64,000 bases of DNA from JBCBDX01 sp039815825 (GTDB taxonomy: Bacteria; Pseudomonadota; Alphaproteobacteria; Rhizobiales; Rhizobiaceae). Under the pieces are notes generated by a model. It made no database searches and had not been told where the DNA came from. It saw nothing but the letters and a program-made list of their open reading frames with translations. Location: assembly GCA_039815825.1 (NCBI GenBank), contig JBCBYO010000003.1:62001-126000 (forward strand), written 5' to 3'. Below are positions 59,111 to 64,000 of this stretch, piece after piece. Numbering within the stretch: position 1 is the stretch's first letter; the number at the start of each line of letters is the position of its first letter. A program made the position numbers and the translations under genes.

Positions 59111-59830
59111 ATGCCCATTATCGCACTTGAAAATGTGTCAAAAAGCTTTGGTGCCGTGAAGGTGACCGATGACGTGACTTTCGATGTGCCTGAAGGCCAA
59201 GCCCTTGGCATCATTGGACCCAATGGCGCGGGTAAGTCGACGCTCTTTAACCTGATCACCGGCAACCTCTCACCAGACGCTGGAACCATCCGCTTCCTTA
59301 ACGAAGATGTGACGAAGAAGCCTGCCATGTATCGTTGTATGGAAGGCGTAGGTCGTTCGTTCCAGATCCCGCAACCATTCAGCAAGCTCACCGTCTTTGA
59401 GAACCTGCTCGTCGCTGGGGCCTTTGGGCGCCAGCATTCTGAAGCTGATGTTATGCGAGAGTGCGCTGTTACGCTGGAACGAACTGGCTTGATTGCAAAG
59501 GCAAACACAGTTGCAGGTTCCCTATCGTTGCTTGAACGCAAGCGGCTGGAACTTGCGCGCGCCATGGCGACCCACCCAAAGCTCCTCCTGCTTGATGAAA
59601 TCGCGGGTGGGCTTACCGAAGCGGAGTGTCACTCCCTCGTTGAAACAATCAAGGCGATCCATGCCGAAGGCGTGACCATCATCTGGATCGAACATGTTCT
59701 GCACGCGCTGACATCGGTCGTTGAGCGTCTGCTGGTTTTAGACTTTGGCAAGATCATCGGCATTGGTGATCCCGATGAGATCATGGCTTCCAAGCAAGTC
59801 AAAGAAATTTACCTCGGGATTGAGGTCTGA
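59111..59830 (+). CDS. ABC transporter ATP-binding protein, LivG type
   Basis: 239 residues: Walker A LGIIGPNGAGKSTLFNLITG, FLNEDVTKKPAMYRCMEGVG, RSFQIPQPFSKLTVFENLLV, signature-region LSLLERKRLELARAMATHPK, Walker B LLLLDEIAGGLTEAECHSL and IIWIEHVLHAL. The signature is the LivG-type LS-x-x-E/D form. ATG 59111 is preferred over TTG 59093. It works with the LivF-type ATPase three bases downstream. Confidence 0.92.
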   Translation: MPIIALENVSKSFGAVKVTDDVTFDVPEGQALGIIGPNGAGKSTLFNLITGNLSPDAGTIRFLNEDVTKKPAMYRCMEGVGRSFQIPQPFSKLTVFENLLVAGAFGRQHSEADVMRECAVTLERTGLIAKANTVAGSLSLLERKRLELARAMATHPKLLLLDEIAGGLTEAECHSLVETIKAIHAEGVTIIWIEHVLHALTSVVERLLVLDFGKIIGIGDPDEIMASKQVKEIYLGIEV

Positions 59831-59833
59831 CCG

Positions 59834-60541
59834 ATGGCTCTTTTATCAACCCATGATCTCACCGCCCGATATGGCCAATTTCAGGCCCTCTTCGGCGTTG
59901 ATATTGAGATCGAAGAAGGTGAATGCATTGCCATTATCGGCGCCAATGGTGCGGGCAAGACAACGCTAATGCGTTCCATATCTGGCGTGCTGCAAAACGC
60001 GCCTGACGCGGTGCGTTTTGATGGTCAACCCATCGGTAATTTGTCCGCCGATCAAATCATGGCGCGCGGCATTGCGATGGTGCCGGAAGGACGTCGACTG
60101 TTCCCTTCACTGTCGGTTGAAGAAAACCTACTGGTCGGCACGCACGGTCGGAAAGTCGAAGGTTTCTGGAACCTCGAAACAGTCTACGAGATGTTTCCTA
60201 TCCTCAAAGAAAAGCGAAACAATCCCGGCACAGCGCTTTCCGGCGGTCAGCAACAGATGGTTGCCATTGGCCGCGCGTTGATGAGCAACCCGCGTTTGCT
60301 GCTTTGCGATGAGATTTCTCTCGGCCTCGCGCCCGTCGTGATCAGGGACATTTACAAAGCTGTACCACGCATCCGCGAAAGCGGTGCTTCCATGATCGTC
60401 GTCGAACAGGATATCGGCCAGGCGCTGCGGGTGGCTGACCGGGTGTATTGCATGATGGAAGGTCATGTAACGCTTTCTGGCAAGCCCGATGAACTGAGCC
60501 GCGATGCCATCCACGACGCTTATTTTGGAGCTGCAGCATGA
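59834..60541 (+). CDS. ABC transporter ATP-binding protein, LivF type
   Basis: 235 residues: AIIGANGAGKTTLMRSISGV, GIAMVPEGRRLFPSLSVEEN, signature LSGGQQQMVAIGRALMSNP, Walker B LLLCDEISLGLAPVVIRDIY and MIVVEQDIGQALRVADRVYC. It is the second nucleotide-binding subunit of the importer. The stop overlaps the LivH-type start (ATGA), so translation is coupled. Confidence 0.93.
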   Translation: MALLSTHDLTARYGQFQALFGVDIEIEEGECIAIIGANGAGKTTLMRSISGVLQNAPDAVRFDGQPIGNLSADQIMARGIAMVPEGRRLFPSLSVEENLLVGTHGRKVEGFWNLETVYEMFPILKEKRNNPGTALSGGQQQMVAIGRALMSNPRLLLCDEISLGLAPVVIRDIYKAVPRIRESGASMIVVEQDIGQALRVADRVYCMMEGHVTLSGKPDELSRDAIHDAYFGAAA

Positions 60542-61401
60542 TCTGGATCGACACAATCATCCAAGGCATTTTGCTCGGTGGCCTCTATGCGCTTTTCGCC
60601 GCTGGCCTTAGCCTCGTTTTCGGTATCATGCGGTTGGTCAATCTTGCCCATGGTGACTTGATTGTTCTGGGCGCTTATCTGATCCTCCTACTCGTAACGC
60701 TTTCCGGCCTCTCGCCTTTTGTCGCCGCTGCCGTCGCCCTGCCGCTGATGTTTGCGCTTGGTTTTGCCTTGCAGAAATTCATGCTGAACCGTGTGCTGGG
60801 AGACGATATTCTGCCGCCGCTGCTTGTTACCTTCGGGCTTTCCGTGGTGATCCAAAACGCGTTGCTGGAGGGTTTTTCAGCAGACAGTCAAAGGTTGCCC
60901 TCCGGCGACATTGCAACTGCGTCAGTTCAGATCGGTGGCGTTTCCGTTGGCGTGTTGCCTCTGCTCACCTTTGCGTCGGCAGTCTTGGTCATCATCGTCT
61001 TAAACCAGATTTTCTACCGGACTGCGCTTGGTAGGGCTTTCCGCGCCACCTCTGATGACGCAACCACTGCGAGCCTGATGGGTATCAAGCCTGCCAATAT
61101 CTTTGCAATCGCCACCGGCATCGCCTTGGTGATCGTGACCATTGCTGCCCTATACCTCGGCATGCGGGCTAATTTTGACCCTTCGGTCGGACCGGCGCGG
61201 CTTATCTACGCGTTTGAAGCCGTCATCATTGGTGGCCTTGGCTCGCTATGGGGAACACTCATTGGCGGGATCATCATCGGTGTGGCGCAGACTGTCGGGG
61301 CAGCCATCAACCCCGAATGGCAAATTCTGGCCGGTCACGCAGCGTTCCTGGTAGTGCTTCTGATACGCCCACGTGGCTTGTTCCCTCGGGCTGTGGACTA
61401 A
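60538..61401 (+). CDS. ABC transporter permease, LivH type
   Basis: 287 residues, about eight helices: GILLGGLYALFAAGLSLVFG, IMRLVNLAHGDLIVLGAYLI (the NLAHGD signature), DDILPPLLVTFGLSVVIQNA, GRAFRATSDDATTASLMGIK and YAFEAVIIGGLGSLWGTLIG. It forms the channel with the LivM-type subunit. The ATG overlaps the upstream stop and the next gene starts 11 bases later. Confidence 0.94.
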   Translation: MIWIDTIIQGILLGGLYALFAAGLSLVFGIMRLVNLAHGDLIVLGAYLILLLVTLSGLSPFVAAAVALPLMFALGFALQKFMLNRVLGDDILPPLLVTFGLSVVIQNALLEGFSADSQRLPSGDIATASVQIGGVSVGVLPLLTFASAVLVIIVLNQIFYRTALGRAFRATSDDATTASLMGIKPANIFAIATGIALVIVTIAALYLGMRANFDPSVGPARLIYAFEAVIIGGLGSLWGTLIGGIIIGVAQTVGAAINPEWQILAGHAAFLVVLLIRPRGLFPRAVD

Positions 61402-61412
61402 GGAGACTGACG

Positions 61413-62507
61413 ATGTTGAACACAAACGAAGTCACCTTGACGCCCTACGCAATACAAACCCGGACCCGTGCTTCAACCGTCGCCGGTATCGCTGCAGTTA
61501 TCGTTATCGCGGTGCTGATCGCGCTTCCACTCTTCGCCTCGCGTTCGCTGATCCAGGATATGTTCTTTATCCTGACAATGCTGACACTTGCGCAGTTTTG
61601 GAACCTGCTGGCAGGCTATAGCGGCCTTGTCTCGATTGGCCAGCAAGCCTTCGTTGGCATCGGCGCATACGCCTTGTTCGGCGTTGTCATCTTGGGCGGA
61701 ATGGATCCCATACCCGCGATCTTATTGGGCGGCCTGGCCGCACTTGCGCTCGCAATCCCGATGGCGTTTTTCTCATTCCGCCTGCAGGGCGCTTATTTCG
61801 CGATCGGCACTTGGGTGATCGCCGAAGTCGTTCGCCTCTCGGTGGCACAATGGAAAGCTGTTGGCGGCGGCACCGGCACATCGCTGCCACGCACTGCGAC
61901 CCGCGAGTTGATGTTCACCGACTGGATCCAGGAAGCACTTGGCGTTCGTTCGGCGGCAGCACGGGACATTCTTGCCTATTGGCTCGCTGTGCTGCTTTGT
62001 TTGGCAACTATCGGCGGGATTTATTGGTTGTTGCGCACCAAGCGCGGACTAGCCCTCGCCGCCGTACGGGACAATCTTGAAGCGGCAAAATCGGTTGGCG
62101 TCGACGCCCTGCGTATCAAATGGTTTGTTTTTTTGGGTGCCGCATTCGGCACGGGCCTGACGGGCGCGTTGATCTACCTGCAGAAAGCCCGGATTTCGCC
62201 TGATGCTGCATTCTCGGTCAATGACTGGACCGCCTATGTGATCTTTATCGTTGTCATCGGTGGCATTGGCACCATCGAAGGCCCGATAATTGGCGTACTG
62301 GTTTTCTTTCTGCTGCAGTCTCTACTCGCCGATTATGGCAGCTGGTACCTGATGACATTGGGCGTCATCGCCATCGCCATCATGCTGTTTGCCCCGCGCG
62401 GCGTGTGGGGGCTGATCACCGACAAGACCGGCATTCAACTGTTTCCCATCCGGCGGCGATTGACCGGCGGCATGCTTTCGAAATCTGAAGGGACCAAGGA
62501 GGAGTAA
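61413..62507 (+). CDS. ABC transporter permease, LivM type
   Basis: 364 residues, about ten helices: MFFILTMLTLAQFWNLLAGY, SGLVSIGQQAFVGIGAYALF, LQGAYFAIGTWVIAEVVRLS, RTKRGLALAAVRDNLEAAKS and FIVVIGGIGTIEGPIIGVLV, with a basic C-terminal tail. AGGAG lies seven bases before ATG 61413; the frame upstream of that is a shadow of the LivH-type gene. The flavoprotein gene follows five bases after its stop, so transporter and enzyme are on one transcript. Confidence 0.94.
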   Translation: MLNTNEVTLTPYAIQTRTRASTVAGIAAVIVIAVLIALPLFASRSLIQDMFFILTMLTLAQFWNLLAGYSGLVSIGQQAFVGIGAYALFGVVILGGMDPIPAILLGGLAALALAIPMAFFSFRLQGAYFAIGTWVIAEVVRLSVAQWKAVGGGTGTSLPRTATRELMFTDWIQEALGVRSAAARDILAYWLAVLLCLATIGGIYWLLRTKRGLALAAVRDNLEAAKSVGVDALRIKWFVFLGAAFGTGLTGALIYLQKARISPDAAFSVNDWTAYVIFIVVIGGIGTIEGPIIGVLVFFLLQSLLADYGSWYLMTLGVIAIAIMLFAPRGVWGLITDKTGIQLFPIRRRLTGGMLSKSEGTKEE

Positions 62508-62512
62508 TCACC

Positions 62513-64000
62513 ATGGCCGACATCACAACTGACGTCCTCATCATCGGCACCGGACCAGCGGGCTCAGCAACAGCTGCCCTGCTCTCAACTTACGGCATCG
62601 AAAACATGGCGGTGAACCGCTATCGCTGGCTCGCTAATACACCGCGCGCGCACATCACCAACCAGCGGACCATGGAAGTTCTCCGTGATCTGGGCCGTGA
62701 TGTGGAAGATGAAGCTTATATGCATTGCGCCGAACAGGACCTGATGGGCGAAAACGTCTTCTGCGAAAGCCTGGCGGGTGAAGAGATTGGACGCATGAAA
62801 AGCTGGGGCAATCATCCCATGTCCCGAGCCGAACATCACCTTTCATCGCCTACGATGATGAATGATCTGCCGCAAACATTCATGGAACCGCTTCTGTTCA
62901 AAACCGCGTGTTCGCGCGGCACGCAAGCGCGCATGTCGACCGAATATCTACGTCACGAGCAGGACGCTGAAGGCGTGACCACCACCTGCCTTGACCGTCT
63001 GACGGGCAAGGAAGTCACCATTCGCTCCAAATATCTGGTGGGCGCTGATGGGGGTAACTCCAAGGTAGCCGAGCATGCCGGCCTTCCCTTCGAAGGTGAA
63101 ATGGGTGTCGGTGGGTCAATGAACATTTTGTTCCGCGCCGACCTTTCCAAATATGTCGGCCACCGGCCGTCAGTCCTTTATTGGGTCATGCAGCCCGGCG
63201 CCGATGTCGGCGGCATCGGCATGGGTCTTGTCCGGATGGTGCGTCCTTGGGATGAATGGCTAATTGTTTGGGGCTACGATATCAATGAAGAGCCGCCTAT
63301 CGTCGATGCAGCCTTGGCGACACAAGTTGCGCGCCAATTGGTTGGCGATCCGGAATTGGAGATTGAGTTGATCTCGGCCAACACTTGGACGGTCAACAAC
63401 ATGTATGCGACCCACATGCAAAATGACCGGGTGTTTATCATGGGCGATGCGGCACACCGTCATCCGCCGTCCAACGGTCTCGGCTCGAACACATCCATCC
63501 AGGATGGCTTTAACCTTGCTTGGAAGCTGGCTGCTGTGCTCAAGGGTCAAGCGTCTCCTGCCCTCCTCGAAACTTACTCTGAGGAACGCGCTCCAATTGC
63601 CAAGCAGATCGTTACCAGAGCCAATCAATCCATCGGCGAGTTTGGACCTATCTTCGAAGCGCTGGGCATGGATGGCGGCGCCGATGTGGAGAAGATCCAA
63701 AAGTCCATGGAAGCGCGTTGTGACGCGACACCAGAAGCCGAAAAACAGCGCGACGCGCTACGCAAAGCGATCGAATTCAAAAAATATGAATTTGACGCCC
63801 ATGGCGTCGAGATGAACCAGCGTTACAAGTCAAACGCCACGGTCACGGACGGTCAGATGGAGCCAGCTTTCGAACTCGACGCCGAATTACACTACCAGCC
63901 GACAACATGGCCGGGCGCCCGCGTTCCCCATGCCTGGATTTATGACCATGATGGCAACAAGCACTCCACGCTTGATCTGACCGGCAAGGGTCGGTTCACA
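62513..64000 (+). CDS. FAD-dependent phenol hydroxylase-type monooxygenase (TfdB-like), cut by window edge
   Basis: Open frame from ATG 62513 to the last base, 496 codons without stop. FAD motif LIIGTGPAGSATAALLSTYG; family signatures ITNQRTMEVLRDLGRDVED, LVGADGGNSKVAEHAG (DG motif) and IMGDAAHRHPPSNGLGSNTS for the ribityl site, then NLAWKLAAVLKGQASPALLE. The closest named relatives are 2,4-dichlorophenol 6-monooxygenase and resorcinol/phenol hydroxylases. With maleylacetate reductase in the same operon, hydroxylation of resorcinol- or chlorophenol-like substrates is likely. GGAG precedes the start. The thioredoxin-like C-terminal domain is outside the window. Confidence 0.85.
   Translation, partial: MADITTDVLIIGTGPAGSATAALLSTYGIENMAVNRYRWLANTPRAHITNQRTMEVLRDLGRDVEDEAYMHCAEQDLMGENVFCESLAGEEIGRMKSWGNHPMSRAEHHLSSPTMMNDLPQTFMEPLLFKTACSRGTQARMSTEYLRHEQDAEGVTTTCLDRLTGKEVTIRSKYLVGADGGNSKVAEHAGLPFEGEMGVGGSMNILFRADLSKYVGHRPSVLYWVMQPGADVGGIGMGLVRMVRPWDEWLIVWGYDINEEPPIVDAALATQVARQLVGDPELEIELISANTWTVNNMYATHMQNDRVFIMGDAAHRHPPSNGLGSNTSIQDGFNLAWKLAAVLKGQASPALLETYSEERAPIAKQIVTRANQSIGEFGPIFEALGMDGGADVEKIQKSMEARCDATPEAEKQRDALRKAIEFKKYEFDAHGVEMNQRYKSNATVTDGQMEPAFELDAELHYQPTTWPGARVPHAWIYDHDGNKHSTLDLTGKGRFT

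Noticed and set aside
1..64000. tRNA, rRNA, CRISPR, prophage, transposase or attachment sites
   Set aside because: I saw no cloverleaf-like sequence with a CCA end, no regularly spaced repeats, no recombinase or transposase protein and no flanking direct repeats. Accessory loci here look like ordinary chromosomal operons.

Overview
The window looks like a chromosomal segment of an alphaproteobacterium, most likely a marine or host-associated member of the Hyphomicrobiales (Rhizobiales). The main pointers are MipZ, DUF1489, DUF3126, the transglutaminase-like cysteine peptidase (BTLCP), the NDUFS6-like zinc-finger protein, the aapJQMP amino-acid transporter and the frcRBCAK fructose locus in its rhizobial gene order. 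The marine assignment rests on a complete dihydroxypropanesulfonate/sulfolactate catabolic operon. I saw no tRNA, rRNA, CRISPR array, prophage or insertion sequence. Nearly all bases are coding and gaps are short.

Region 1 (1-19,980) is mostly housekeeping. It runs: a DnaJ-family membrane protein (cut by the left edge), a VWA protein and MipZ; DUF1489; L-serine ammonia-lyase; an EamA exporter with a DUF1624 acyltransferase-like protein and an isoprenylcysteine-methyltransferase-like protein; a MerR regulator with its own long-spacer promoter; MgtE; YidD with an IscU-like scaffold; folE and hisI; a CBS protein; rhomboid protease; a PAS protein, a double-PilZ protein and BTLCP; gamma-carbonic anhydrase; DUF3126; cysE; a hydrolase; and an FAD monooxygenase. 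Several tiny genes and one possible small RNA lie here.

Region 2 (20,005-26,512) is a general L-amino-acid ABC transporter (aapJ-Q-M-P) followed by cystathionine beta-lyase. The ATPase AapP carries an unusual N-terminal helix-hairpin-helix domain and a long Ala/Lys/Pro linker, resembling the C-terminal tail of rhizobial NuoE.

Region 3 (26,519-38,127) is a sulfonate-catabolism operon read leftwards: small membrane protein, TRAP transporter hpsK-L-M, hpsN, an SDR (hpsO-like), a Zn-ADH-like protein (hpsP-like), suyA, suyB, comC, a universal stress protein and a YeiH-type putative sulfate/sulfite exporter. A divergent LacI regulator and two operator-like palindromes sit at its head.

Region 4 (38,140-55,566) is sugar and sugar-acid catabolism. 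It holds frcR-frcB-C-A-K; a truncated and frameshifted AraC remnant; idnD divergent from idnO-gluconokinase; and a leftward operon of a MalK-type ATPase, a binding protein, two permeases, an SDR, a lactonase and a hydroxypyruvate-isomerase-like protein. Two overlapping lacI genes are divergent from that operon. The operator in front of idnO and the one between the ABC operon and the lacI pair share one consensus, which suggests a single idonate/gluconate-type regulon with its own ABC importer.

Region 5 (55,622-64,000) begins an aromatic-degradation locus: LysR, maleylacetate reductase, a branched-chain-type ABC importer (binding protein, LivG/F/H/M) and a phenol-hydroxylase-type flavoprotein cut by the right edge. 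It most likely serves a resorcinol/hydroxyquinol-type or chlorophenol-like substrate whose remaining enzymes lie outside the window.
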